NCBI RefSeq assembly: GCF_018860765.1
Contig: NZ_JAHKPV010000021.1
Coordinates: 675,845-739,844 of the forward strand
DNA length: 64,000 nucleotides
From: Marinobacter salexigens
GTDB lineage: Bacteria; Pseudomonadota; Gammaproteobacteria; Pseudomonadales; Oleiphilaceae
Direction of reading: 5' to 3'
Notes under the pieces: generated by a model
Database searches by the model: none
What the model was told of the DNA's origin: nothing
Seen by the model: only the letters and a program-made list of their open reading frames with translations
Made by a program: the position numbers and the translations under genes
Shown: piece after piece, positions 44,098-52,006 of the stretch
How the letters are laid out: each line of letters opens with the position of its first letter
How positions within the stretch are numbered: position 1 is the stretch's first letter

Positions 44098-45885
44098 CTA
44101 CAAGGGTGACCCTGCATTGAAAACAATCACCTGAGCTGGCACTGACCCTTCTGCAACGCACTCACCTCTGACAATATGAATTCCGTCGGTTGATTTTTTT
44201 GCTTTGGCCTTGGCATCCGCTGCAGTAGCAGCCAAATCTGCAGCAGAGCCAAATGATCGACTCCCTGCCACTACGATCCCTGCGGAAAGCGCGACGAGAG
44301 GAAAACGCTTTAGTTTTCCATCACGATCCTCTGCAGTCATGGAGCGGGCCTTGCGCAGTGCTTCGGGGTAACGCGATAGGGTCTCAAGCTTAAAAAGTTT
44401 TTGTACTTGCTCGCAGCGATTTTGGAGTTCAAGTTTGCTGCTATACACCACAAAATCATCCCCTCCAATGTGACCGACCCAGTCTGTATCTCCGTCAAAA
44501 ACTGCGCATAACTGTCGTGCTAGGGAGAGAATAACCTCATCACCCTCGCTATACCCCATCACATCATTGAATGGTTTGAAGTGATCAATGTCGAAGTAAA
44601 TGCAGGTAAAAGCTTCGTTTTGCTGAAGCCTGCGCATGGCTTCCCGTTGAACAGGAACATTTCCCGGCAACTGGCTAAGGGGGTTGGCATGCTTGGCCTG
44701 CTCAACCCGGCGCTGGGTCATCGTGCGAAGTAGAGAACGCGTTGAACCCAGACCCATGTATCGACCATCTCTGGTCACAATAAAATGCTGCTTGAGATAG
44801 TAAAGATCATCCTCCAAAAGCGACTGACTGACGCCCTCCAGAGGTTCATCATGCTCTACTACAAGCGCGTCGCGAGCGGTCAGACTGTCTACCGGCTTTG
44901 CCTGATTGAGAGAGCGCCCGTATTTAGAGCTAAACACCTCCATTACACACCACTTATGGAGCAGACCGAGAGGCCTATCGTTTTCCACGACGGGCAACGC
45001 AAATATTGAAGGCGACGACTGCAGAATTTGCCAGGCATGTCCGAGTGAAGTATTGGGCGAAAGGGGTGCAATATACCGCCCCAAATACCCTGCACCGGCA
45101 GCCAAAGGATCTCCGCTTACGGGCATTGAGTCACCTAATGCAGACAAATCAGCTGCAGGAAAAGGGTTGGGGCGCCCGAATAAGAATCCCTGGATCAGGT
45201 GAATGCCCATTGATCGAAGTAATGTCAATTCAGCTAGAGTTTCAACGCCTTCTGCAATCAACCGGCATCCCAAGCGCTCACACAGATTAATTACCGACCG
45301 AACAAACTCTTTCTTTACCAAGTCCCTATCAACATCGCGAATGAAGTGCCGATCAATTTTGACAAAGTCTGGCTGAATTTCAGACCAACGTTTCAGCCCT
45401 GAATAGCCGGTACCCAAATCGTCTATCGCGACTCGGAACCCGGTCTTCTTCAAGGCAATGAGCCGGGCCTTGAGTACCTCTGAATTGTCTACGGGATAGC
45501 GCTCAGAAAGCTCAATAACAATTTGATCCGGTTTAAGGTCATTCATTGTTAAAAGAGCCTGTAAACTATCTTCCGAAAAAGAACTCGGTAATAGCAGTTC
45601 TGGCGACATATTCACAAAAATCAGGCGACTGACGCCGTATCGATTACATGTGTGCCCTGCTTGTTTCAAGCAAGCTCGCTCCAAACTAATAACCTGATCG
45701 CACTGCTCCCCGGCCTGAAACAACGCAGGCGCTGCGTGAAGAGGGCTATCAGAAGGGCCCCGGCTAAGAACCTCGTAACCGAGAACACTTCTTTCCTGAC
45801 AGTCCACAATTGGTTGGAGCAACGTGGAGATTAGCTGCTGATCAATAATTCTCTGCAACTCTTGGGTCTGCCCGTTCAAAGTCAT
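44098..45885 (-). CDS. EAL-CBS-GGDEF cyclic-di-GMP protein
   Basis: 595 aa, soluble, in the order EAL (about 10-245), CBS pair (about 265-390), GGDEF (about 400-575). The EAL domain has EVL at 38-40 in place of EAL, but the metal and catalytic residues seem kept: E38, N92, E125, D155-D156, K176 and E212. The GGDEF site is GGDDF (474-478), a variant often still active, and no RxxD inhibitory site is evident before it. CBS domains may sense adenine nucleotides. It follows the chemoreceptor gene by six bases and is likely co-transcribed. Confidence 0.88.
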   Translation of the reverse strand: MTLNGQTQELQRIIDQQLISTLLQPIVDCQERSVLGYEVLSRGPSDSPLHAAPALFQAGEQCDQVISLERACLKQAGHTCNRYGVSRLIFVNMSPELLLPSSFSEDSLQALLTMNDLKPDQIVIELSERYPVDNSEVLKARLIALKKTGFRVAIDDLGTGYSGLKRWSEIQPDFVKIDRHFIRDVDRDLVKKEFVRSVINLCERLGCRLIAEGVETLAELTLLRSMGIHLIQGFLFGRPNPFPAADLSALGDSMPVSGDPLAAGAGYLGRYIAPLSPNTSLGHAWQILQSSPSIFALPVVENDRPLGLLHKWCVMEVFSSKYGRSLNQAKPVDSLTARDALVVEHDEPLEGVSQSLLEDDLYYLKQHFIVTRDGRYMGLGSTRSLLRTMTQRRVEQAKHANPLSQLPGNVPVQREAMRRLQQNEAFTCIYFDIDHFKPFNDVMGYSEGDEVILSLARQLCAVFDGDTDWVGHIGGDDFVVYSSKLELQNRCEQVQKLFKLETLSRYPEALRKARSMTAEDRDGKLKRFPLVALSAGIVVAGSRSFGSAADLAATAADAKAKAKKSTDGIHIVRGECVAEGSVPAQVIVFNAGSPL

Positions 45886-45891
45886 GCTGGC

Positions 45892-47505
45892 TTAGGCTCC
45901 TTGGATCTGGAAACGAGAAATCAGAGCTCTTAGTGATTCAGACTGTTCACGTAGTTGCTCACTAACCGTCTTTGTACTGCCAATATGGTGTTCAAGTGAC
46001 TCAGCGCTTTCACCCAGCGCAGTCGCTCGCCGCCCCACACGACCAATCTCATCACGCTGAACATCAATCGCTTCGTCGACCTCATTTGTATAATGATTCA
46101 GGTCGTCAAAGGTTTTATTGAGCGCCACAAGATGAGTTTTAAGCGATGCCAGAGTTTCCCGATTGGAATTGCCCGCCTCCCGGGTGTCGCTTAGTAGACC
46201 ATGAGCGTCATCAACCTGGGCAACCAACTCACCAACCCATTGACGCACCTGACTGGTAGATTCGCCCGTTCGGCGAGACAGATTTCGCACTTCATCTGCA
46301 ACAACAGCAAAGCCCCTCCCCTGCTCGCCAGCGCGAGCCGCCTCGATGGCTGCGTTCAAAGCCAGCAAGTTCGTCTGTTCGGCAATGTCAGCAATCACGC
46401 TGATGACCTGTTCGATTTTTTGGCTGGAGCCTCGAAGCGCCTCAATTGCTTCCGCCACACGATTGATTACCTCGACCGCATGTTCAGCGGCCTGCTCACT
46501 CTCCCGCAATTTAATCTGAACATCATCATTGCCTTTGACGGCACCGGTAACCTGCGCGCGAGAAAACTGTGCCGACCTTTCAATCTGGCTAGCGCTCTCA
46601 GTAATGGCACCCATCGATGAAACTACATCATGGACTTGCCGGTTATTATGCTGTGATGAGGCCTGAACTGCATCAGCCTGCGCATCCAGATTGGCAGAAC
46701 GCTGCTGCAAGGCAGTAGCGGCGTCGGTGACCTCCTTTACAAACACCGTGAACTTGGCAATCAATCCATTGATTGCCAATGCAACGGCCGTTACTTCATC
46801 GCGTCCTGAAATCGGCAGTGGTGTGGAAAGGTCCGATGTCGCCTCCATAATCCTGAGGCGTTCCGCGATCAACTGAAGTCTGGTAGTCACAGTCCGGCGG
46901 AGCCAATAGGTCAGAAGCAAGGCACCCAGCAATACGAAGAGCGAGCCTGCGAGCAACAAGTACTGCTTCTGTTCGAGGAATGCGATCAGGGATACTGACC
47001 CTGCATGAGCTTGCTGACGGCCCGCCGAGCGCTGGGCATCAATTTCTGCAAGCATGGGATCAAGCGCCTGATGCAACTGAAAATCGACAACTTTCCCGGC
47101 GGAATAGTAGCTCGCTTGATCAATCGGTTCGTTCAGCGCTACAAGAAGATCCAAAACCACCTGATGTGCCCCCATGTTCTCCTTTGCCCAGTTCTGCAAA
47201 CGGGGGTTCTCAAGCGCGGACTGCCATTGCACTTGTATTGCGGCGGAAGTTCCCTCGAACTGTTCGCTGATCTCATTCCACAATAAAAGCTGAGCTTTTA
47301 TTTTGTACGCAAGGTCTTTGAGTTGACGATGGCTACGATCAAGATCCGTCAGCAGCCAAACATCCGACATTTGTTCCCGTACGAGGCTATCTGTTGCCTT
47401 CTGGGCTTCGCCTACCACTGACACCGAAAGCCATGCCAGACCAGAAAGCGCAATCAAACAAAATCCGGAAAACACCAGCAATCGCTGACGGACGGTAAGA
47501 CTCAT
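45892..47505 (-). CDS. Methyl-accepting chemotaxis protein
   Basis: 537 aa. Membrane helix near 10-32, a periplasmic helical ligand domain of about 150 residues, a second helix near 185-207, HAMP, and the signalling coiled coil with the conserved hairpin tip EQTNLLALNAAIEAARAGEQ (followed by GRGFAVVADEVR). There is no C-terminal pentapeptide for CheR. The ligand is unknown; the periplasmic domain looks like a four-helix bundle. It forms an operon with the EAL-GGDEF protein, hinting at joint control of motility and attachment. Confidence 0.93.
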   Translation of the reverse strand: MSLTVRQRLLVFSGFCLIALSGLAWLSVSVVGEAQKATDSLVREQMSDVWLLTDLDRSHRQLKDLAYKIKAQLLLWNEISEQFEGTSAAIQVQWQSALENPRLQNWAKENMGAHQVVLDLLVALNEPIDQASYYSAGKVVDFQLHQALDPMLAEIDAQRSAGRQQAHAGSVSLIAFLEQKQYLLLAGSLFVLLGALLLTYWLRRTVTTRLQLIAERLRIMEATSDLSTPLPISGRDEVTAVALAINGLIAKFTVFVKEVTDAATALQQRSANLDAQADAVQASSQHNNRQVHDVVSSMGAITESASQIERSAQFSRAQVTGAVKGNDDVQIKLRESEQAAEHAVEVINRVAEAIEALRGSSQKIEQVISVIADIAEQTNLLALNAAIEAARAGEQGRGFAVVADEVRNLSRRTGESTSQVRQWVGELVAQVDDAHGLLSDTREAGNSNRETLASLKTHLVALNKTFDDLNHYTNEVDEAIDVQRDEIGRVGRRATALGESAESLEHHIGSTKTVSEQLREQSESLRALISRFQIQGA

Positions 47506-47582
47506 AACGTGAACTGCCTCTCAAAATGTTCAGGACGAGCCTAGACCGCGATGATGACAGTTTTGCTACAAAACACCTTAAC

Positions 47583-48419
47583 CTAACCGAGTTCGGTACC
47601 ACTTTCGTTGCTGTCATGAAGTGAACTTTGGCAATCGGATGCGCCTTTTTTTTCGCGCAATATCGCCAGCCCTTGGCTGACTTTCTGGTGAAGCATTTGG
47701 GCTAAGTCGGCGGGATTATCACTAGCGGAAACTGCTACAGCTGGGTGGAACATCACATCCACACGCACCGCAGGCTTTTTTAGCAGGCGGCATAGGTGTG
47801 CGACAAAATCATCATCTCCCGTAAATGGCACTAACCTGTCGGGCTGCCCATCTCGGTGGTAAGCAATCGTTATCGCCTGTACCGAGCACTTAGCCTCGAT
47901 GGCCGCCCCGAGCATCTGGGGGTGAAACCGCTTCACACGTTCACCAGAGGTTGTCGTTCCTTCGGGAAACACCATGACTGAACTCCCGCCTGCCAAAGAC
48001 GAGACCAGTGCTTGTCGTACCTTCGCGGAATCTCCCGCACCCCTATGGACAAAAATCGTACCGATTTCACCTGCAATCCAACCAATTAGGGGCCATGACG
48101 CCACTTCGCGCTTGGCTAAAAACCGTAAGGGAAGGCCCGCGGCCAGAATGGGAATGTCGGTCCAAGAAACATGATTGCACACTCTCAAGGCCGCGCCCTT
48201 CTTCGCCACGCCGTGGGTTTGGATGCGCATGCCCAACAATCGGCATAAACCAGCGGAATACCCTTCCACCAGAACGGTTCGGTCGATTCGTTGCCGGCTG
48301 CAGCATTCAATAATTCGAACCAAACCGAGGGTTGCCATACTGAGCGACAAAAAGACTAAAAACGCACTCAGGCGAGTGAAGAACCGAACACCCTCGACCA
48401 TCCGATCTAGTTTGCTCAA
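47583..48419 (-). CDS. olsA: 1-acyl-glycerol-phosphate / lyso-ornithine-lipid acyltransferase (OlsA/PlsC)
   Basis: 278 aa. Acyltransferase motif NHVSWTDIP (NHx4D) and FPEGTTTSGERVKRF (motif III), with a membrane helix near the N terminus. OlsA adds the second acyl chain to lyso-ornithine lipid. The call depends on the four-base ATGA overlap with the olsB-like gene; alone it would be a PlsC-type enzyme. Ornithine lipids replace phospholipids when phosphate is scarce. Confidence 0.82.
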   Translation of the reverse strand: MSKLDRMVEGVRFFTRLSAFLVFLSLSMATLGLVRIIECCSRQRIDRTVLVEGYSAGLCRLLGMRIQTHGVAKKGAALRVCNHVSWTDIPILAAGLPLRFLAKREVASWPLIGWIAGEIGTIFVHRGAGDSAKVRQALVSSLAGGSSVMVFPEGTTTSGERVKRFHPQMLGAAIEAKCSVQAITIAYHRDGQPDRLVPFTGDDDFVAHLCRLLKKPAVRVDVMFHPAVAVSASDNPADLAQMLHQKVSQGLAILREKKGASDCQSSLHDSNESGTELG

Positions 48420-49174
48420 GCGATCTTGGCCTCTAGGTTGTAACGCCGCGCATAACGGGCAGCTAGGTTATCCACATTCAACAGCACCAGCAGATCCGCA
48501 CAGCGGAAAGCAGGATCCCAGCAAGGATCACCACACACTTCGGCACCCAAACGCATATAGCTACGAATCAGGGGCGGAATCACAACCTTGTCTGTTTGTG
48601 TGCTCTGGCTGGCAAGGTGAGGCAATGTGCGCTTCGGCGTGACTCGGAATTCCGCTGATGCAAGGTACTCCTGCTGAACCTGCTGGGTAACTCGCCAAGC
48701 CTTGTAACCGCCATCAAGCATACTAATGCTGGCGCAACCCAACAGGTAGTCAATGCCTTCCTGAACCAGATACCGCGCCACTTCGGACCACAGCATGCTT
48801 AGTGCCGCTCCCGAGCGGAAATCGCTGCGAATGCAGGTCCGGCCTAACTCTGCAAACACGCCGGGATTCTGTTTCAGGCGATTGAGATCGAATTCGTCTT
48901 CCGAATAGAAACCACCAATTTTCGCGGCTACCTCACCGTGCAAAAGCCGCGTGGTTGCCACCACCTCGCCGCTTTGGCTCATTACCACGAAATGTTCGCA
49001 CCAAGGGTCAAAGCGATCTTCGTCAATACCGTTATCCGTCTCCATATCAGCGCCATATTCGCTGGTAAATATCTCATACCTTAGCTGTTGGGCCGCTATA
49101 ATCTGGGCTGGCTCACTTGCTACACCGGAAGTGAGCTTTCGGCCGCTACTGGATGCTCTGGACTGACTTTGCAT
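48416..49174 (-). CDS. olsB: L-ornithine N-alpha-acyltransferase OlsB
   Basis: 252 aa GNAT-fold enzyme of the OlsB / acyl-ornithine synthase family: AQQLRYEIFTSEYGADM, ELGRTCIRSDFRSGAAL, GCASISMLDGGY, and PPLIRSYMRLGAEVCGDPCW in outline are the usual signatures. It transfers a hydroxyacyl group from acyl carrier protein to ornithine. It overlaps olsA. Only a single CTGTCAT half-site is seen upstream, so Pho control is not established. Confidence 0.88.
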   Translation of the reverse strand: MQSQSRASSSGRKLTSGVASEPAQIIAAQQLRYEIFTSEYGADMETDNGIDEDRFDPWCEHFVVMSQSGEVVATTRLLHGEVAAKIGGFYSEDEFDLNRLKQNPGVFAELGRTCIRSDFRSGAALSMLWSEVARYLVQEGIDYLLGCASISMLDGGYKAWRVTQQVQQEYLASAEFRVTPKRTLPHLASQSTQTDKVVIPPLIRSYMRLGAEVCGDPCWDPAFRCADLLVLLNVDNLAARYARRYNLEAKIA

Positions 49175-49294
49175 TCTCTAATCCCTTCCTCTGGCAGATT
49201 CGCTGCCCGTTGACCTAGAGCAGACCGATTTAACCCGAGACTAAAGATGGAGCTTTACAACCAGATGAAGAATTTACGATGAAGCGATGACAGT

Positions 49295-50053
49295 TCAGTC
49301 GGTGCGAACCTGAACAGATTGATCTTCGGGAAAGTAAGTATTCAATTGCTCGATCAGCCACAGCGAATCGTCCAGCGGCAAGTCATGACCGGCGTTAGTG
49401 TGCAGCTCCAATGGACACTCAAGCATCTCAGCCAGATCCCGGCTGCAACGCCAGTTCGTCAGTCGATCTCGATAACTGGCCAGCACAAGGGTTGGCATTT
49501 CAGGAGCTTTCTTGGGTGGTTTATAGCGGGAGGCCGCACAGAGCTGGCGAACCACATCGCCCCGCCGAACCGGGCGCTCACGCTGAATTGCCTGCCATTG
49601 CCGAGCAACCTCACCACTAATGGGGCGGTTACTCGTAAGAGCTAGAATGGCGCGTTCCCGCGTATCACTGTCGGCTTGTGCCAGGATACGCATAACAGGC
49701 ACCCACTGAGTCGGGCGCATTCGCCGCCAAGGCGAACTCAATCTGGAACTGGAAGAAATCAGCACCAGACCCGCGCAATCTTCAGGCTGATTGAGTGCCC
49801 AGTCTAGCGCCACCATACCTCCGAGAGACAGTCCGATCAGCCCTAGCGGGCGCGGCAGCCGGCGAGTCGCCCGGTCAGCGAACTGGCGAGCCTCGGCAAT
49901 GGACGTGGGCGAGCGCAAGTCTCGGGCTAGCCCGGTGCCAGGCAGGTCAACTGTATGGAATCTATCCTCGGGGCGTGCCCGTCGAAGCTGATCTGGCCAG
50001 TCGCCCCAGTGAGCACTTTCCCTTGCCAGCCCTCGAATTAACAACCAATCCAT
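49295..50053 (-). CDS. Alpha/beta hydrolase
   Basis: 252 aa. Nucleophile elbow GLSLGG (S76) and catalytic His in NAGHDLPLDD; an Asp in the SYRDRL segment completes the triad. The HDLPLDD ending and the size resemble BioH/esterase-type hydrolases, but no biotin gene is near. Its ATG overlaps the stop of the M14 peptidase gene by one base, so the two act in one transcript. Substrate unknown. Confidence 0.82.
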   Translation of the reverse strand: MDWLLIRGLARESAHWGDWPDQLRRARPEDRFHTVDLPGTGLARDLRSPTSIAEARQFADRATRRLPRPLGLIGLSLGGMVALDWALNQPEDCAGLVLISSSSRLSSPWRRMRPTQWVPVMRILAQADSDTRERAILALTSNRPISGEVARQWQAIQRERPVRRGDVVRQLCAASRYKPPKKAPEMPTLVLASYRDRLTNWRCSRDLAEMLECPLELHTNAGHDLPLDDSLWLIEQLNTYFPEDQSVQVRTD

Positions 50054-51159
50054 TAAAGATTCTCACCCCTACTGTACCAGTGTGCTCTGGCAGCAGCGCG
50101 CAGCCACTCGCCTTCAGACGGGGTGGGCAGCCAGCTGTCATAATTAGCACTTGCACTGAGCAGGAAATCAAACAAAAGCATATGGCTACGAAGAACCCGG
50201 TGATGACGATGAGTCACCAGAGGATTGAACAGCCCTTCCCGACTGAACAGCTGGCGGGGACGCTTGCGCAACCAGCGCCACGAGCCCATCTCAAGAGTCA
50301 GCGGAAGCCAAGGAGCACTGGCTTCACGATTATGACGTTTATAAAAGTAGTCCCACAAATCACCATGGGTAACGTAATGCTCCGATTGCGGCTCGAACTG
50401 ATAATCGTGATGGGGGTAGGCTCGCTCCCAAAGCAGCTTCAGCGCCATAACGGACGAGATGTTACGCATTGGGCGGCGCCGATATGCGTAGGGAAACCAG
50501 ATCTGATCACGCCAGCCGAAGCCTGAGTGGCAGTCGAGCGACACGCTGAATGGTCGGCCGGGCAACAGCTCCTCGATAATGCCCTGCAAAGCCAAGTTTT
50601 CGGGCTGCATCCCTTGGTCGAGCTTGCCTCTGTACCACGGTAGCAAGGGCGATATACGCTGCCCGCCCACCAAAAAGGTAGTCGGGCTCTGGGCCGAAAT
50701 AGGCGCATTACGCATAAGGTCCACACCGGCAGGATTGCTTCGCCGGCTCAGATACATACCGCCAGGATTGAGCAAAGGCACTACCACCAAACGCACCTGT
50801 TGTAGAAGTTCTGCCAGATGCACATCCCAGCGCAGCCGGTTGGCCAAGCTTTGCAGCCACGCCGTAACCACCTGAGTGCCGATGCGCTCCAGCCCGTGCA
50901 CGCCACCCAGTAACAGCAGCGCAGGACGGTCCGCTGGCGCATCGCCGACATCAACACGGTAAATTGGTAGCTCAAGCGAATCCACCGGAATACTCGCACT
51001 CACCTGCACTTTAAATTGCTCCGGTGATTCAGCGAGGGTGCGCTCCAACTCAATGAGTTCAGGTAATCGCCGGCGCAACTGCCGCCGCTGCTGCCCATCA
51101 CGTAGCCCCTGTTGCTCCGGCACCACCTTGATGTGAGTGAGATCGCTAAGTTCAGTCAT
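50053..51159 (-). CDS. M14-family zinc carboxypeptidase
   Basis: 368 aa without signal peptide. Zinc ligands H88 and E91 (GGVHGLER) and H211 (LDCHSGFG), and catalytic E290 (LTLEMGSW), all in family order. It resembles the predicted cytoplasmic M14 carboxypeptidases (DUF2817-like) that may trim peptides or muropeptides. It is paired with an alpha/beta hydrolase by a one-base overlap. Confidence 0.82.
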   Translation of the reverse strand: MTELSDLTHIKVVPEQQGLRDGQQRRQLRRRLPELIELERTLAESPEQFKVQVSASIPVDSLELPIYRVDVGDAPADRPALLLLGGVHGLERIGTQVVTAWLQSLANRLRWDVHLAELLQQVRLVVVPLLNPGGMYLSRRSNPAGVDLMRNAPISAQSPTTFLVGGQRISPLLPWYRGKLDQGMQPENLALQGIIEELLPGRPFSVSLDCHSGFGWRDQIWFPYAYRRRPMRNISSVMALKLLWERAYPHHDYQFEPQSEHYVTHGDLWDYFYKRHNREASAPWLPLTLEMGSWRWLRKRPRQLFSREGLFNPLVTHRHHRVLRSHMLLFDFLLSASANYDSWLPTPSEGEWLRAAARAHWYSRGENL

Positions 51160-51505
51160 GGTTCCACCTCACCTAAGCCACCGTGACTTTGACGCACGCC
51201 GGCTCTGGGTCATCCAGCGCCAGTTTTCATTCAGACCTTTTACCTGAGAGCTTCGTGTTTCATGCGACACGCTTTCTTGAATATAGAGACTAATTCCGGG
51301 CATCGTCGGATTTGTTCCTGCTAATTTCCTCAAACATAACCGAACAAAGTGAAAACCTCGTGACACTGCCATTTATTTCGAGTGCCGAGACGGCGCGCTT
51401 GTGCAGAATCCCCCAAATTACCATTGAAGCTTGCGCTAACCCAAAATGTATATACAATGTAGATATCTTTCAGTTTTGAGATTCACTTTTTCGCGAGCAT
51501 CAGTT
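51160..51505. other. 346-base gap with promoters, no gene seen
   Basis: Lies between the divergent M14 peptidase gene and the small basic protein at 51506. No frame looks coding. A 10-base palindrome TGTATATACA at 51447-51456, about 50 bases before the ribbon-helix-helix gene, could be its operator or part of the promoter. Confidence 0.4.
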
Positions 51506-51730
51506 ATGTCCGATAAACCAAAGAAAGTGAAGACCAACAAGAAAGATAGCCAACTGCTGATTCGTATCAGCGGTACAGAACGCGAGCAGTTTCTAGAGTT
51601 GTGTGAGCAGCTAGATACCAGTGCCGCTCGCGAAATCAGACAGTTCATTCGTGGGTTCGTTAAGAAGCATAGAAAGAAGAAAAAACCCACTGAAGAGCCT
51701 AAAAACGCAAAGGGAAAACTCGATGTCTAA
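51506..51730 (+). CDS. Small basic ribbon-helix-helix-like protein
   Basis: 74 aa. The centre (QLLIRISGTEREQFLELCEQ, then LDTSAAREIRQFIRGFVKK) has the strand-helix-helix pattern of ribbon-helix-helix DNA-binding proteins. Both ends are lysine-rich tails (KPKKVKTNKK and KKHRKKKK). 15 of 74 residues are Lys. The start at 51506 is chosen over one 20 codons upstream, which lies on the palindrome and promoter. It overlaps the next small gene by eight bases. No toxin partner is evident. It may be an autoregulator or a nucleoid-type protein. Confidence 0.6.
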   Translation: MSDKPKKVKTNKKDSQLLIRISGTEREQFLELCEQLDTSAAREIRQFIRGFVKKHRKKKKPTEEPKNAKGKLDV

Positions 51731-51839
51731 GAAAGCCGTTAAAGCTATCAAACAGAAAATCAAAGCACGTCAAAGCAAAATCGAAAAACACGAGAAAAAG
51801 ATCAAGTCGCTAAAGAAAGAGGCCAAAAAAGCAGCATAG
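51723..51839 (+). CDS. 38-residue lysine-rich helical peptide
   Basis: 38 aa, of which 15 are lysine. The spacing of Ile, Leu and Ala among Lys suggests one amphipathic helix or short coiled coil. AGGGA stands about 10 bases upstream of the start, and it overlaps the preceding gene by eight bases, both supporting translation. It is followed by a strong hairpin and, 90 bases on, by the ppk Pho box. I know no family for it. Binding to nucleic acid or polyphosphate is possible from charge only. Confidence 0.5.
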   Translation: MSKKAVKAIKQKIKARQSKIEKHEKKIKSLKKEAKKAA

Positions 51840-51849
51840 CATCGGCTCA

Positions 51850-51869
51850 GGGCCGCCTAATGGCGGCCC
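51850..51869 (+). terminator. Hairpin after the lysine-rich gene
   Basis: GGGCCGCC-TAAT-GGCGGCCC, an 8-bp GC stem, 10 bases after the stop. No T run follows, so it may protect the mRNA end rather than terminate by itself. Confidence 0.5.
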
Positions 51870-51931
51870 GTCTCCACAACCTACAGCAAACACTGAACAA
51901 CTTTGTCACATTCCGCATTTCCGCTTAGTCA

Positions 51932-51949
51932 TTGTCATCAAACTGTCAC
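51932..51949 (+). promoter_or_regulatory. Pho box before ppk
   Basis: TTGTCAT-CAAA-CTGTCAC: two 7-base repeats 11 bases apart as in the PhoB consensus CTGTCAT-N4-CTGTCAY. It lies 57 bases before the ppk ATG. Control of polyphosphate kinase by phosphate starvation is known in enteric and Pseudomonas species. Confidence 0.85.
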
Positions 51950-52006
51950 CTCTCGGATTCACTCTACTTGTTTTATGCCTGCTCATTCAGGAACCCGAGG
52001 TCAACG

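Noticed and set aside
49175..49294. Pho box before olsB
   Set aside because: Only a single CTGTCAT is present; no second repeat 11 bases away.
51932..52006. TTG start of ppk1 at 51932
   Set aside because: It begins inside the Pho box; the ATG at 52007 has a proper ribosome-binding site.
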